64,000 nt of DNA from DHVE2 group archaeon (lineage in GTDB: Archaea; Thermoplasmatota; Thermoplasmata; Thermoplasmatales; Aciduliprofundaceae). The notes under the pieces are model-generated. The model was not told where the DNA came from. It saw only the letters and a list, made by a program, of their open reading frames with translations, and did not search any database. The stretch is taken from the NCBI GenBank assembly GCA_026993785.1, contig JALWRZ010000007.1:62001-126000 (forward strand), in the 5' to 3' direction. This document shows, piece after piece, positions 47,448 through 56,469 of this stretch. Position numbers and translations under genes: made by a program. Position 1 is the first letter of the stretch, and each line of letters begins with the position of its first letter.

Positions 47448-49636
47448 CTGATTTTTCCACCCCGCTTCACTCTCTTTTCAGGGGAGATGAGTACCTTGCC
47501 CACATGCAAAAGCAGCGGCTTTTTGTCAAGGAAAACCACCCCTTGTTTTCCCTTCCACTCCTCGGGGATGGGATACTCTATTCGATATTCAGAAGAACCA
47601 ATTACCTTGGAATCCTGGATATCCACCACTTCCATCTTAAGCTTCTTGAATTTTTTGAATTTTAACACCGGAGGAGGCTCAGAATATATTCCACTGGCCT
47701 GAACTCTAGTTCCTGGCTTAACGTCTCCCTGGGGTGTTAGGATAGCAACGGTGTTTTCATCCTCCCCGGCAAGCAGCATACCCTGAGATTCCACACCCCG
47801 GAAATTCGCATGCTCAAGATTGCATACCACCACAATCTTCTTTCCCAAGAGCTCATTCGCAGGATAGTAATTTTTAAGCCCGGCTACCAAGGTTCTACTT
47901 TCCTCGCCCAGATCTATTGTGAGGATATACAGTTGGTCGGCGTTGGGATGCTCTTTCACCTCCTTTATTTCCGCGATTCTCAAGTCAAGAAGATTCCATC
48001 TATCGAAGCTCTCTTCCTCTCTCACGATCTTGGTATACAGCACCTTAGGCTCTCTAAGCTTCATTCCTTCAGGTAGAGCTGTAAGGCTCTCATCCCAGGT
48101 GTGCTGGAATATTGAGTCATCATATCCCAGATATTTCCAGATTTTCTCCGCTGAGAAGGGCAAAAACGGGGCACCAAGAATCGCCAGGGCCTTGACTATG
48201 TGCAAGCTAATGTTAAGCGCTGTCTCACATCTCTCACGATCGCTTTTGAGAAGTGCCCACGGAGCCTTTCTATCAAAGTATACGTTCCCGAATCTGGCAA
48301 GCTCCATCCATTCTCTGAAAGCCTTCTTTAGCTCAACTTTATCCAGATATTCTTCCATCTTCTCTTTAGTAACTTTTATCTTTTCCAGGGCCTCCTCATC
48401 CAGAGCATCCAGAGAATGCCTCTTGGGTACCTCCCCAAAGTGGCGGTAGGTGAATATAAGTGCACGATGCACAAAGTTGCCAAATTTGTCCACAAGCTCC
48501 TCGTTGACCTTCTGAACAAAGTCATCCCAGGTGAAATCCGAGTCGCGATGCTCTGGCATGTTCACTGTGCCGTAGAACCTTATCACATCGGGGTCAAACA
48601 TGCTCAACAACTCAGGCATCCAGACACCGATGCCTCGACTCTTGGAAAACTTCTCTCCCGAGAAGCGAAGATACTCGTTGGCTACAACATTATAGGGCAG
48701 ATTAAGCTCTCCGTAGCCCATCAGCATTGCAGGCCAGATTATAGTATGAAAGGGAATGTTGTCCTTTCCAAGGAAGTAATAATGTTTCGTGTTTCTATCT
48801 ATCCAGAAAGCACGCCAGGATTTTCCCGTTATGCGGGACCACTCCACGCTGGCGGATAGATAGCCTATTACAGCGTCGAACCACACATAGATTCTCTTCT
48901 TCTCAAATCCGGGTAGGGGAACCTCGACGCCCCACTCTATATCCCTGGTTATAGCCCTGTCCTTTAGGCCACCTTTCACGAAATTGCGTGTGAAATTTAT
49001 CACATTATCCCGCCAATAAACTTTGTCTGTGAGCCATTCTAAAATCCTCTTCTCCAGCTTGCTCAGTGCAAAGAACACATGCTCGCTTTCCCTGAATTCC
49101 GGCGTGGCGCCGCATATGGCGCATTTAGGATCTATTAAATCCTTGGGGTCCAGGGTTCTACCGCAGTTGTCACATTGATCGCCCCGGGCCTTCTCGTATC
49201 CGCAATAGGGGCATGTTCCTACAACATACCTGTCAGGAAGGAATCTCTTGCAATTGGGGCAGTAGGGTAGAATCATCTTGTCCCTGTAGAGATATCCCCT
49301 TTCCATCAGCCGAAGGAAGAATCGCTTCACGACCTCAGCATGATGAGGATGGGATGTTCTGAAAAACAGGTCAAAGGAGATGCCCATCTTCTCCATTATT
49401 TCGCTGTTTATCCTGTGATATCTATCCGCAATCTCCCGGGGACTTTTTCCTTCTTTTTCCGCAGTAATGGTTATGGGAGTGCCATGCTCATCGCTACCCG
49501 ATACCATTAAAACTTCATTTCCCTTCATTCTCTGATACCTTGCGAATATATCAGCGGGAAGATACGCACCTACAATATGCCCAAGATGGATTGGACCGTT
49601 TGCGTAGGGCCAGGCAACTCCAATGAATATGCGCAT
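47444..49636 (-). CDS. metG: Methionyl-tRNA synthetase
   Basis: A 730-residue class I synthetase that charges methionine onto tRNA. It has the HIGH motif as HLGH (about 18-21), the connective zinc domain with two knuckles (CPNC...CPYC and CDNC...CAIC), KFSKSRG (KMSKS loop), the helical anticodon-binding domain, and a C-terminal tRNA-binding OB domain of the EMAP/Arc1p type (LRIAEIKEVKEHPNADQLYI). The TATA box AATTTAAATAATA lies at leaderless distance upstream. Confidence 0.96.
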   Translation of the reverse strand: MRIFIGVAWPYANGPIHLGHIVGAYLPADIFARYQRMKGNEVLMVSGSDEHGTPITITAEKEGKSPREIADRYHRINSEIMEKMGISFDLFFRTSHPHHAEVVKRFFLRLMERGYLYRDKMILPYCPNCKRFLPDRYVVGTCPYCGYEKARGDQCDNCGRTLDPKDLIDPKCAICGATPEFRESEHVFFALSKLEKRILEWLTDKVYWRDNVINFTRNFVKGGLKDRAITRDIEWGVEVPLPGFEKKRIYVWFDAVIGYLSASVEWSRITGKSWRAFWIDRNTKHYYFLGKDNIPFHTIIWPAMLMGYGELNLPYNVVANEYLRFSGEKFSKSRGIGVWMPELLSMFDPDVIRFYGTVNMPEHRDSDFTWDDFVQKVNEELVDKFGNFVHRALIFTYRHFGEVPKRHSLDALDEEALEKIKVTKEKMEEYLDKVELKKAFREWMELARFGNVYFDRKAPWALLKSDRERCETALNISLHIVKALAILGAPFLPFSAEKIWKYLGYDDSIFQHTWDESLTALPEGMKLREPKVLYTKIVREEESFDRWNLLDLRIAEIKEVKEHPNADQLYILTIDLGEESRTLVAGLKNYYPANELLGKKIVVVCNLEHANFRGVESQGMLLAGEDENTVAILTPQGDVKPGTRVQASGIYSEPPPVLKFKKFKKLKMEVVDIQDSKVIGSSEYRIEYPIPEEWKGKQGVVFLDKKPLLLHVGKVLISPEKRVKRGGKIR

Positions 49637-49743
49637 GGGCAGGCATATCCCGCTTATTATTTAAATTTTTTATGTAGCTTGTCTGGAAAATCTATGGTTC
49701 TTAGGGTAGCCGGAGAATAATTCCCACGAACATCATCCATTTT

Positions 49744-50418
49744 TCATTCTTCCTCACCCTCCACAAATCCAGATAATTCTATATCAATCGTAGCAGGGAT
49801 CCTTTGACCGTACATTCCCAGGATTGCCTGCACTCTCAATGTGTAATTATTTCCATAATTGTGGTGTGGTATCTCCCAGAGAATTTCCTCCTGCACAGTG
49901 AAATTACATTCTGCATCAAATCCTGAATATATGGGTTCTGTGCCCCAACTCCCATAATTGCACTTTGATTCCGGCCAGGCTGTGAGATTTTCCTTTTTGA
50001 TGCTGCTCAACTGAAAATTTTGAGTGTTATCTGTTACATTCATCCCACCCAGTTCCACTGCACGGAACTCAAAATAATCTATCTTTAAATCATCTTTGAA
50101 TTGTGTGCTCGCTGCAAGCTCGATGAATATTACTATATGATCTTCATGGTATGGATCGTACCGGGATAGATTGCCCGTATCTACTTTCCATACGCTAACA
50201 TTGAAGTTTAAAATATTGACACCGTTAATTATTGTTTCCACATATGCAGTTTTGTGGGGATAATACGCGCCGGAAGGATAATATGAAAGATGAAGCGTAT
50301 CATATCCCTCCTGCACCTTGAGCTCCGGTGGTTGGGATAAATAGAAGTAACTTCCAATAATGAGTAAAATTATAAGAGATGCAGTAACACTCAGTATAGC
50401 ATATCTCCTCTGCATCAT
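49744..50418 (-). CDS. Membrane-anchored extracytoplasmic protein, unknown function
   Basis: A 224-residue protein with one N-terminal hydrophobic segment (about 7-27) that acts as an anchor or signal, followed by a beta-rich extracellular part with many aromatic residues, several N-glycosylation sequons and two cysteines. I recognise no family. It is separated from metG by about 100 bases with no other gene. It resembles in layout, not in sequence, the exported protein at 52214-52753. Confidence 0.65.
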   Translation of the reverse strand: MMQRRYAILSVTASLIILLIIGSYFYLSQPPELKVQEGYDTLHLSYYPSGAYYPHKTAYVETIINGVNILNFNVSVWKVDTGNLSRYDPYHEDHIVIFIELAASTQFKDDLKIDYFEFRAVELGGMNVTDNTQNFQLSSIKKENLTAWPESKCNYGSWGTEPIYSGFDAECNFTVQEEILWEIPHHNYGNNYTLRVQAILGMYGQRIPATIDIELSGFVEGEEE

Positions 50419-50518
50419 ATCACCATGTTTATTTTTACTCTAATATCCATATTCCCCTATAAAATTTTTTGTGGAGTAATCACTAAAATAATATCGCCCT
50501 GACCTCTGGAATATATGT

Positions 50519-50833
50519 GGTGCCAGGCCACCGAGGTCGATGCTCAGAACCCGCGCCAAGGCCCCGCATAGCTCCTCAGCCCCGCTACCCTCCGAGCGCC
50601 GAGAGTCCACGGTACCGCTGCTCCCTTCCGGGCCTGGCGGGGTTCCCGTGGCAAAGTGCCTGGAAGCTTTCCTCCGAAAGCTCCAGGCACACCTTCGGCC
50701 CCGGAGGACAGAGCCTCAACGGAGCTATGCGGCTTGGCAACGGGCCTGGATACACCTCCCTCGGCTGTCGCCCCCGCATATAGACGGTTTCGGGTCACAG
50801 GGGACGCCTAACCCCCCGGCCAAGCCTGGCACC
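50519..50833 (-). ncRNA. SRP (7S) RNA
   Basis: 315 bases on the minus strand with pairing ends GGTGCCAGGC and GCCTGGCACC (helix 1). The 5' part (GGCCGGGGGG, GGCGTCCCCTGTGACCCG) is the Alu domain, and GGAAGGGAGCAG with AGGCCCGGAAGG is the conserved helix 8 that binds SRP54; the loop CCTGGAGCTTTCGGAGG-type hairpin forms helix 6 for SRP19. Length fits archaeal 7S RNA (about 300-315). A TATA box (CTTAAAATA, 50855-50863) lies 26 bases upstream. It targets membrane proteins to the translocon. Confidence 0.97.
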
Positions 50834-51027
50834 AAGATGCTTAATCCCTTCCCCTATTTTAAGGTTTTTCATAATTATGTGGCGTGTTAGAATTAAAAAA
50901 TCTCGCATTATTCTGTGTTTACAATGAAATCCTCGCTATAAAGAGTTATCAGATTGTTTACCAAAAGGAAAATATAGGTGGATCCTCATATAACCATTGT
51001 TAAACAAACGTCAAACGAGGGAGAGAA

Positions 51028-51363
51028 ATGATTATAGCTGCAAGGGTTTCCGACGAGCTCAAGGTAAAAATCGAGGACCTATGTGAGAAAGAAGGAAAAA
51101 CGGTATCCGATCTCATTAGAGAGCTGCTTCGAGAATATGTTCGTGAGAAGGAGGAAGAGTGGCAGCGGGTTACGGTTCGCGTGAAGGTACCTCGCAAGAT
51201 TATGGAGCAGGTGGATCTCTTTGTGGATATGGGATATGCCCTCAACAGGGACCAGGTGATGAGTGAAGCTCTCTCTCTTTGGTTAAGAACGAAGAAGATG
51301 GAATATCGCAAGAACTGGAAAGAGGAGCTTATAGATGCCTTAAGCGGCTCAAATATAGTGTGA
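51028..51363 (+). CDS. Double ribbon-helix-helix DNA-binding protein
   Basis: A 111-residue protein with two ribbon-helix-helix modules: IAARVSDELKVKIEDLCEKE with VSDLIRELL at the start, and TVRVKVPRKIMEQVDLFVDM followed by NRDQVMSEALSLWL. CopG/NikR-type proteins normally dimerise to form one such unit; here two are in one chain. Likely a transcription regulator of the genes that follow. It heads a small operon with a zinc-ribbon protein and a creatininase-family enzyme. Confidence 0.82.
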   Translation: MIIAARVSDELKVKIEDLCEKEGKTVSDLIRELLREYVREKEEEWQRVTVRVKVPRKIMEQVDLFVDMGYALNRDQVMSEALSLWLRTKKMEYRKNWKEELIDALSGSNIV

Positions 51364-51373
51364 GGTGGGATAG

Positions 51374-51520
51374 ATGATATGCACAGTATGTGGGAGAAAA
51401 GCGAAGTATAATGAGAAGCTGAATATCTACTACTGCGAAATCCATGGTTTCACCACATGGATAGAGGAAGGTATTGTTTCAAAAAGGGAGGGCTTAGAAA
51501 ATGAGGCTGTACTGGGATGA
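51374..51520 (+). CDS. Small zinc-ribbon protein, 48 residues
   Basis: ATG 51374 reads MICTVCGRKAKYNEKLNIYY and continues with CEIHGFTTWIEEG to a TGA at 51520. Cys3, Cys6, Cys21 and His24 form a zinc site of the C-x2-C...C-x2-H kind. GAGGTGGG (51362-51369) upstream is a good ribosome binding site. It lies between the ribbon-helix-helix gene (stop 51363) and the creatininase gene, which it overlaps by 20 bases. The function is unknown; it may support the regulator or the enzyme. Confidence 0.72.
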   Translation: MICTVCGRKAKYNEKLNIYYCEIHGFTTWIEEGIVSKREGLENEAVLG

Positions 51521-52217
51521 ATACACCTACAAGGAAATTGAAGAGATTTTGTCACGGAATCCTTTGGTTATTCTTCCTGTGGGTAGTGTGGAAGCCCACG
51601 GATATCATCTTCCCCTGAACACCGATATGTTGCAACCGCTCTGGCTTGCGGAACGCATTGCTGAGAAGCTGAATGCCCTAATTCTCCCACCTATTCATTA
51701 TGGATGGACTGAAAGTCTCGCCTCTTTTCCCGGTACAATATCCATAGGCTTCGACACCCTTAAGAATCTCGTGGAGGACATCTTGAGGGAAGTTGTTAAA
51801 CAGGGGGTACGAAAAATATTAATACTTTCCGGTCACGCTAGCACGCTTCACATGGCGGCTTTGCATCTTGCATCCCAAAATGTTTTAAAAGAGAATAGGG
51901 ATGTGAAGCTCATGCTCCTCTCGGATTACTATATTGCATATCAATACAGAGGAAAGCTGGTGCCAGAGGATGACTCCCATGCGGGAATCATTGAGACATC
52001 GCGCATTATGGCTATACGCCCAGAGCTTGTGAAAGATGAATATCACTATGAAAGAAAAGAAGCCGGGAAATATATGGTGATCAGGGATTATCGAGAAATC
52101 GTGCCCTATGCCACCTTCAGTGATCCCCACGGGGCAAATAAAGAGCTGGGAGAGAAGCTCAACTCCCTTATCTTGGAGGAGTTGCTAAAAATAATAAGGG
52201 AGAATTATCAGCTTTAG
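51501..52217 (+). CDS. Creatininase-family amidohydrolase
   Basis: A 238-residue metal enzyme of the creatininase fold: ILPVGSVEAHGYHLPLNTD (metal Glu, His, Asp) near residues 23-41, LSGHAS, DDSHAGIIETS and the C-terminal SDPHGANKELG. Archaeal relatives include the formamide hydrolase ArfB of the riboflavin/F420 pathway, which is a possible role here, but creatininase-like enzymes have many substrates. GGGAGGG lies about eight bases before the ATG. The stop overlaps the convergent gene by four bases. Confidence 0.85.
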   Translation: MRLYWDEYTYKEIEEILSRNPLVILPVGSVEAHGYHLPLNTDMLQPLWLAERIAEKLNALILPPIHYGWTESLASFPGTISIGFDTLKNLVEDILREVVKQGVRKILILSGHASTLHMAALHLASQNVLKENRDVKLMLLSDYYIAYQYRGKLVPEDDSHAGIIETSRIMAIRPELVKDEYHYERKEAGKYMVIRDYREIVPYATFSDPHGANKELGEKLNSLILEELLKIIRENYQL

Positions 52218-52753
52218 GGTGGTAGCACAGCGATCATTATGCTGAAATCTATGACTGCGTAATCTTCTGGATATCCCGCGGTACCCCACACTTTAATCCT
52301 TATATCGTACTGGTGCGTGCCATTAACCTCTATGGTGCCTCTAACTTCCATGGGATTATTAAGATCCAAGGTGACATTGAGGTACTCATCCCAAGTTCCA
52401 TTGCTGTGCCTGTCCCCAATTACTATGTTCACATGTCCTTCTTGGAAAGCCTGAGCCCTTTGCTCCTCTTCCAAACCAGTTAAATTTAGTAGAATCGCTA
52501 CTCTGCTTGCATTCTCTATTTTTAGGGAATTGGAGTAGGTTTTCGTGATTGAAAATTCTTCTCCGCTGTTTATATCCCCCAGCTCCACGGTAATATCTTT
52601 TACTGTCACATTTGCCTTCTTAATCCCGCCGCTTATGTGCATCAGAGAGCCCTGAAATATGGCATTCCCGACTACAAAGCCACTAAATATGAGTAAGAGA
52701 GCTATCACTATAAAGAATTTTCTTGATATAATCTTTTTACTATTATATCGCAT
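52214..52753 (-). CDS. Membrane-anchored exported protein, unknown function
   Basis: A 179-residue protein with a basic N terminus (RYNSKKIISRKF), one hydrophobic helix (about 13-33) and an extracellular beta-rich part with several N-glycosylation sequons and no cysteines. No family recognised. It has no obvious partner; the nearest gene on the same strand is the methyltransferase-like membrane protein ending at 52790. Confidence 0.6.
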   Translation of the reverse strand: MRYNSKKIISRKFFIVIALLLIFSGFVVGNAIFQGSLMHISGGIKKANVTVKDITVELGDINSGEEFSITKTYSNSLKIENASRVAILLNLTGLEEEQRAQAFQEGHVNIVIGDRHSNGTWDEYLNVTLDLNNPMEVRGTIEVNGTHQYDIRIKVWGTAGYPEDYAVIDFSIMIAVLPP

Positions 52754-52789
52754 ATCTGGATGATTTATCTCAAATATATAATCTTTATC

Positions 52790-53332
52790 CTATGAACTCT
52801 TATAGATCCTCTTTTCCTCCTCTGCTTCATTTCCCTCCTTCAATGCCCTAATCCCTAGTAGAAGGCAGGAAATGGAAAGGGTAAATGGTTTCCTTTCTCG
52901 TAAGAATTGGCAATAACCATCTCCAAAATTCCTGAGTGTTTCGCGTTCTTCTATGGCCAGGATGAAGTAGAGAGCAAGGAAGGAAAACCATCCTGCCAGG
53001 AGAATAGCGTATAAATTGGTGGTTATGAATGAGATACCCACGCCAAAAATTATGGAGCCAAACTGGGCTGGATGGCGCATACATGAATATATTCCCTGCG
53101 TCACCAGTTTCTCCGGCTTTTTTATCCCCTTTGTTATGTGGAAATGCCCAAATTTTTTAAGCGTTCTTCCTGCTATTGCGTTAAGAAGAAGACCGTAAGA
53201 AAGGAAGAACAGGCCCAGTAGGAAGAATGGGAATCTCAAAATATTGGGGGTTGGATTCGGAACATATATCCCCACGAGTATTATTGTGAGCCACGAAGCA
53301 AACCAGAAGGCAAATTTGGGGGCAAAGCCCAT
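52790..53332 (-). CDS. Isoprenylcysteine methyltransferase/PEMT-like membrane protein
   Basis: A membrane protein of about 180 residues with four or five helices. The C-terminal part GIYSCMRHPAQFGSIIFGVG (His-Pro motif) followed by EERETLRNFGDGYCQF resembles the SAM-binding end of the ICMT/PEMT family (usual pattern RHPxYxG and EExxLxxxFG). The open frame starts at 53362 inside the upstream gene; ATG 53332 is preferred as it lies one base after that stop. The methyl acceptor is unknown, and the usual RHPxY is RHPAQ here. Confidence 0.7.
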   Translation of the reverse strand: MGFAPKFAFWFASWLTIILVGIYVPNPTPNILRFPFFLLGLFFLSYGLLLNAIAGRTLKKFGHFHITKGIKKPEKLVTQGIYSCMRHPAQFGSIIFGVGISFITTNLYAILLAGWFSFLALYFILAIEERETLRNFGDGYCQFLRERKPFTLSISCLLLGIRALKEGNEAEEEKRIYKSS

Positions 53333-53333
53333 A

Positions 53334-54701
53334 TTATGCCTCCCTGAGGTTGTAGAAGGCACGCTGCACCACTTCGTTCATGGCTGGATGTATGTGCAGG
53401 GCGCGATACATAGCTCCTGCCTGATCTCTTGTGTACATGAGATTTATTATTTCTTGTATAAGAACGGATGCCTCTGGACCCACTATGTGGGCACCCAGGA
53501 TGCGATAGGTATCACGATCCAGTATTACTTTAACAAAATAGTCTTTGACCCGCATGGCCTCTCCCATGGCGGTGTCCTGGTACTTATACTCGCCGATCAG
53601 TATATCATGCTTCCTTCTGGCCTCCTCTTCCCTCATTCCCACCGTCGCTACTTGAGGATGCGTGAATATGGCATGGGGCACAGCATGGTAATCCACCTGC
53701 ACGTTTCTCCCGCCAAAGGCGTTGTAAAACACAATCTCGCTTTCGTAATTGGCCACATGCTTGAACATGTGCTTGCCGTTGGTATCTCCGCATGCCCAGA
53801 TACCTTCCTTGGTGGTGCGCATAAACTCGTCTGTGATAACCCAGCCCTTAGAATCCACCTCCACCCCTGTTTTCTCCACCTGAGTCTCGGGGTTCCATGG
53901 TGCTCGTCCTGCAGCGATCATAACCTCATCCGCTTTTATTTCCACAGTTTCCCTCTCTCTATTTTCCGCGACCACAATTTTCTTTCCCATGCTCTTTCGC
54001 AGAGCCTTCGCCTTATGGTTTAGATGAAAATGGATAAACCGGGAAAGCTCGCGATACACAAGCTTTCTTATCTCAGGCTCTTCAGTCATTATAATTTCAG
54101 GCATCATCTCGATGATATGCACCTCAGAGCCCATCATGGCCATGAAATATCCGAGTTCAAGGGCCACATAGCCACCCCCTATAATAGCTATGCTCTTGGG
54201 CACATGCTTTAAGGAGTAGAAAAACTCTCGATTGGTAATATAGCCTACTTCATCCAGGCCCTCAAGGGGAGGGATAAAGGGCTTGGAGCCATTACACAGA
54301 AGTATGGTTTCTCCATATATCTCCTTACCGCCCACATCCACCGTATAATCTTCCACAAATCTCCCTGTTAGATTGTAGTAGTCTATTTTTGGATGGCTTT
54401 TAAGACTTCTCTCTATCATCCTGCTTTCCTCGTCAACCTCTCTTTGAACCCTGCGGAGAATTGCGTCGGGATCAGGCTTGGCACGGGCATCTATGTAAAA
54501 CTCCTTTGCCCTTCTTATTATTCTCATAATTTCAGCAGGATAAATCAGCATCTTGGAGGGAATGCACCCCCTCGTGAGGCATATTCCACCGGCTTTTTCA
54601 TTCTCCACAACTGCAACCTTTAGCTTGGGGCTGTTTAGAAGCGAGGAAACTATGTTCATCGACGAGCCTGTTCCAAAGGCAATGATATCATATTCCTTCA
54701 T
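53334..54701 (-). CDS. FAD-dependent pyridine nucleotide-disulfide oxidoreductase
   Basis: A 455-residue flavoprotein of the dihydrolipoamide dehydrogenase/mercuric/mycothione reductase group. The N terminus IIAFGTGSSMNIVSSLL is the FAD-binding fold, CLTRGCIPSKML has the redox-active Cys pair four apart, IAIIGGGYVALELGYFMA is the NAD-binding fold, and HIHPAMNEVVQRAF has the catalytic His/Glu of the partner subunit. No 2-oxoacid dehydrogenase genes are nearby, so its disulfide substrate (lipoamide, thiol, other) is unknown. It is one base from the ICMT-like gene. Confidence 0.87.
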   Translation of the reverse strand: MKEYDIIAFGTGSSMNIVSSLLNSPKLKVAVVENEKAGGICLTRGCIPSKMLIYPAEIMRIIRRAKEFYIDARAKPDPDAILRRVQREVDEESRMIERSLKSHPKIDYYNLTGRFVEDYTVDVGGKEIYGETILLCNGSKPFIPPLEGLDEVGYITNREFFYSLKHVPKSIAIIGGGYVALELGYFMAMMGSEVHIIEMMPEIIMTEEPEIRKLVYRELSRFIHFHLNHKAKALRKSMGKKIVVAENRERETVEIKADEVMIAAGRAPWNPETQVEKTGVEVDSKGWVITDEFMRTTKEGIWACGDTNGKHMFKHVANYESEIVFYNAFGGRNVQVDYHAVPHAIFTHPQVATVGMREEEARRKHDILIGEYKYQDTAMGEAMRVKDYFVKVILDRDTYRILGAHIVGPEASVLIQEIINLMYTRDQAGAMYRALHIHPAMNEVVQRAFYNLREA

Positions 54702-54810
54702 ACCCTATGCAACCTCATTGCTCTATATCTAAATTACTCCACAGATTTGTGTATTCTTTCCTTGGAATAAAAAAGCAAAAATATATATCGTTGGAAAGCG
54801 ATATCCTCCT

Positions 54811-55308
54811 ATGCCCGCTAGCAGAATAAAAGTCGTTGGGGATATAGGAGACCTAATCTCCGTTTTTCATGCCTGCGATACGGAAGTTAAAAAGAAGGTG
54901 TTTGTGGAACTCACCAAGAGATGGTGCACCGTTGAGGAAATTGAGCAGTTATATGGCAAGGAGGGAGTGGAGGCGCTGAGATATCTGGAGAAGATAAAGC
55001 TTGTGGAAACCCAGTGGGTCACCATGCCCCAGGGAGTGGTAAAGGCCTATCACACCTATTATGATCTCTTCCAGATAAATCTCTCTCTTCCAATAATTGA
55101 AGCTGCCGAAGTTATACGCGTCGTCACCATGAGTGATTCCGAGTTCAGGGAGTGGGAGAATAAAATAATAGGGCTTATGGAAGGTAAGAAGAGCATATTC
55201 CTCGGGGATCTTGTGGAGAAGCTTGGTATATCCCAAACCATGCTTAGGGGTCTAATTCGAAGAAGCACAAAATTGGACATAAGGGGGATGATGGTTGAGG
55301 TGATATGA
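54811..55308 (+). CDS. Winged-helix regulator with two HTH regions
   Basis: A 165-residue protein. The first half looks like an ArsR-type winged helix (DTEVKKKVFVELTKRWCTVE, then LYGKEGVEALRYLEKIKLVE). The C-terminal 45 residues (KKSIFLGDLVEKLGISQTML, then RGLIRRSTK) form a second HTH. A TATA box (AAAATATATAT, 54777-54788) precedes the ATG by about 28 bases. Target genes are unknown; the membrane gene starting two bases after its stop is a candidate. Confidence 0.75.
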   Translation: MPASRIKVVGDIGDLISVFHACDTEVKKKVFVELTKRWCTVEEIEQLYGKEGVEALRYLEKIKLVETQWVTMPQGVVKAYHTYYDLFQINLSLPIIEAAEVIRVVTMSDSEFREWENKIIGLMEGKKSIFLGDLVEKLGISQTMLRGLIRRSTKLDIRGMMVEVI

Positions 55309-55309
55309 G

Positions 55310-55798
55310 GTGTTTTTTGAGCATATATTCTGGGAGGAGGAGTATCTGGGCCTTGTTTCCGGGGTTAGCTTTGTTCTCATGGGCGTCTTTGCGTACTTCG
55401 TTTATTATCTCTCTCCATCACCCATGATAGTGGGCTTTATAGCTGCATCTTTATCATTCTCTGGTCTTACCTCTATTCTGCTGCAGATTTACAGGGTAAG
55501 AAAGATTAAGCCTGGGATAAGCACTTTCTTAGGAGGCATTTCTATGGGTGTTGCTGTGATTTTCTGGGCACTGGTGAGTGCATTCTCCCGGGGAGAAATG
55601 CTGAGAAGAGTTGAGATTGCATCACTCTCTGCGGCTTTGACGGTGCTCTCCTTCTTTGCCTTCGGCTTTCTATTCCTGGCACTATATCCAGCTAGAAAAT
55701 ACCCATTTCAAGAGATGCAAAGAAAGCACGAAGATAGGGTGCCAGAGAAGAAAAAATCCGAGAAAAGCGATATAGATGAGCTCCTTGAGAGACTATGA
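55310..55798 (+). CDS. Four-helix membrane protein, unknown function
   Basis: A 162-residue protein with four hydrophobic helices (about 13-33, 38-60, 70-92 and 103-125) and a long, charged cytoplasmic tail ([20 protein letters not shown]). No family is recognised. The start is GTG 55310, with GAGGTGAT about nine bases before it inside the end of the upstream regulator gene, and it overlaps the trm56 start by four bases, so these three genes form an operon. Confidence 0.65.
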   Translation: MFFEHIFWEEEYLGLVSGVSFVLMGVFAYFVYYLSPSPMIVGFIAASLSFSGLTSILLQIYRVRKIKPGISTFLGGISMGVAVIFWALVSAFSRGEMLRRVEIASLSAALTVLSFFAFGFLFLALYPARKYPFQEMQRKHEDRVPEKKKSEKSDIDELLERL

Positions 55799-56313
55799 TA
55801 GTGGTTCTAAGACTGGGACACCGGCCGGAAAGGGATAAAAGGATAACTACCCATGTTTGCCTGGTAGCTCGAGCCTTCGGCGCAGATGGCATTATCATCG
55901 CCGCAGAGGAGGATGAAAAGCTAAGGGAGAGCGTAGAAGACATCGTTGATCGATGGGGTGGACCCTTTTTCATCCGTTTCACCACAAAATGGAGGGACGA
56001 ATTAAGGAAGTGGAAAGGGAAAATCGTGCATCTGACCATGTACGGGATACCTGTGGATGAAATCATAGAAGAGATTCCCAAAGATGAAGATATCCTCGTG
56101 GTGGTGGGTGCTGAAAAAGTTCCCCGAGAAGTATACGAGCTCGCTGACTACAATGTTGCCATAGGAAATCAGCCCCATAGCGAAGTTGCAGCCCTGGCAA
56201 TTTTCTTAGATCGCTTTTTTGAGGGAAAGGAGCTCCAGAAGGAGTTTAAAAATGCCAGGCTCCGAATTATTCCCCAGCGAAAGGGAAAGAGGCTTGAGAA
56301 CTTAGGGGAATGA
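55795..56313 (+). CDS. trm56: tRNA ribose 2'-O-methyltransferase Trm56
   Basis: A 172-residue SPOUT-class enzyme that methylates C56 of archaeal tRNAs in the T-loop. The start [20 protein letters not shown] and [15 protein letters not shown] are typical for the family, followed by [13 protein letters not shown] and the knot region [20 protein letters not shown] with [18 protein letters not shown]. Length is normal. Starts with ATG overlapping the upstream stop. Confidence 0.94.
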   Translation: MIVVLRLGHRPERDKRITTHVCLVARAFGADGIIIAAEEDEKLRESVEDIVDRWGGPFFIRFTTKWRDELRKWKGKIVHLTMYGIPVDEIIEEIPKDEDILVVVGAEKVPREVYELADYNVAIGNQPHSEVAALAIFLDRFFEGKELQKEFKNARLRIIPQRKGKRLENLGE

Positions 56314-56369
56314 CATTATCATTTCGGATAATGATACAGTAGAGTTTATATACTTCTTCGACATATTCT

Positions 56370-56436
56370 CCATGTCATTGGCTAACATGCATCAAGCCTC
56401 AGGTATCACGCTGACCCCACCCACTCCCCTTTTTTT
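56370..56436 (+). ncRNA. Possible small RNA between trm56 and radB
   Basis: A TATA box (GTTTATATAC, 56344-56353) is followed about 25 bases later by a non-coding stretch with two short hairpins (CATGT/ACATG and TCAG/CTGA), a C-rich run and seven T (56430-56436), which is an archaeal terminator. It matches no RNA family I know and has no C/D boxes. A CATTATC/GATAATG inverted repeat (56316-56335) lies just upstream. Weak candidate. Confidence 0.3.
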
Positions 56437-56469
56437 GCAATAAAAAATTTATTAATCCATGATGCTTTT

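Noticed and set aside
50517-50890. Frames of 64 to 116 codons on both strands around 50500-50900
   Set aside because: They fall in the SRP RNA, whose high GC keeps frames open.
53244-54023. A 259-codon plus-strand frame
   Set aside because: Antisense to the disulfide oxidoreductase gene, with a His/Cys-rich sequence typical of shadow frames.
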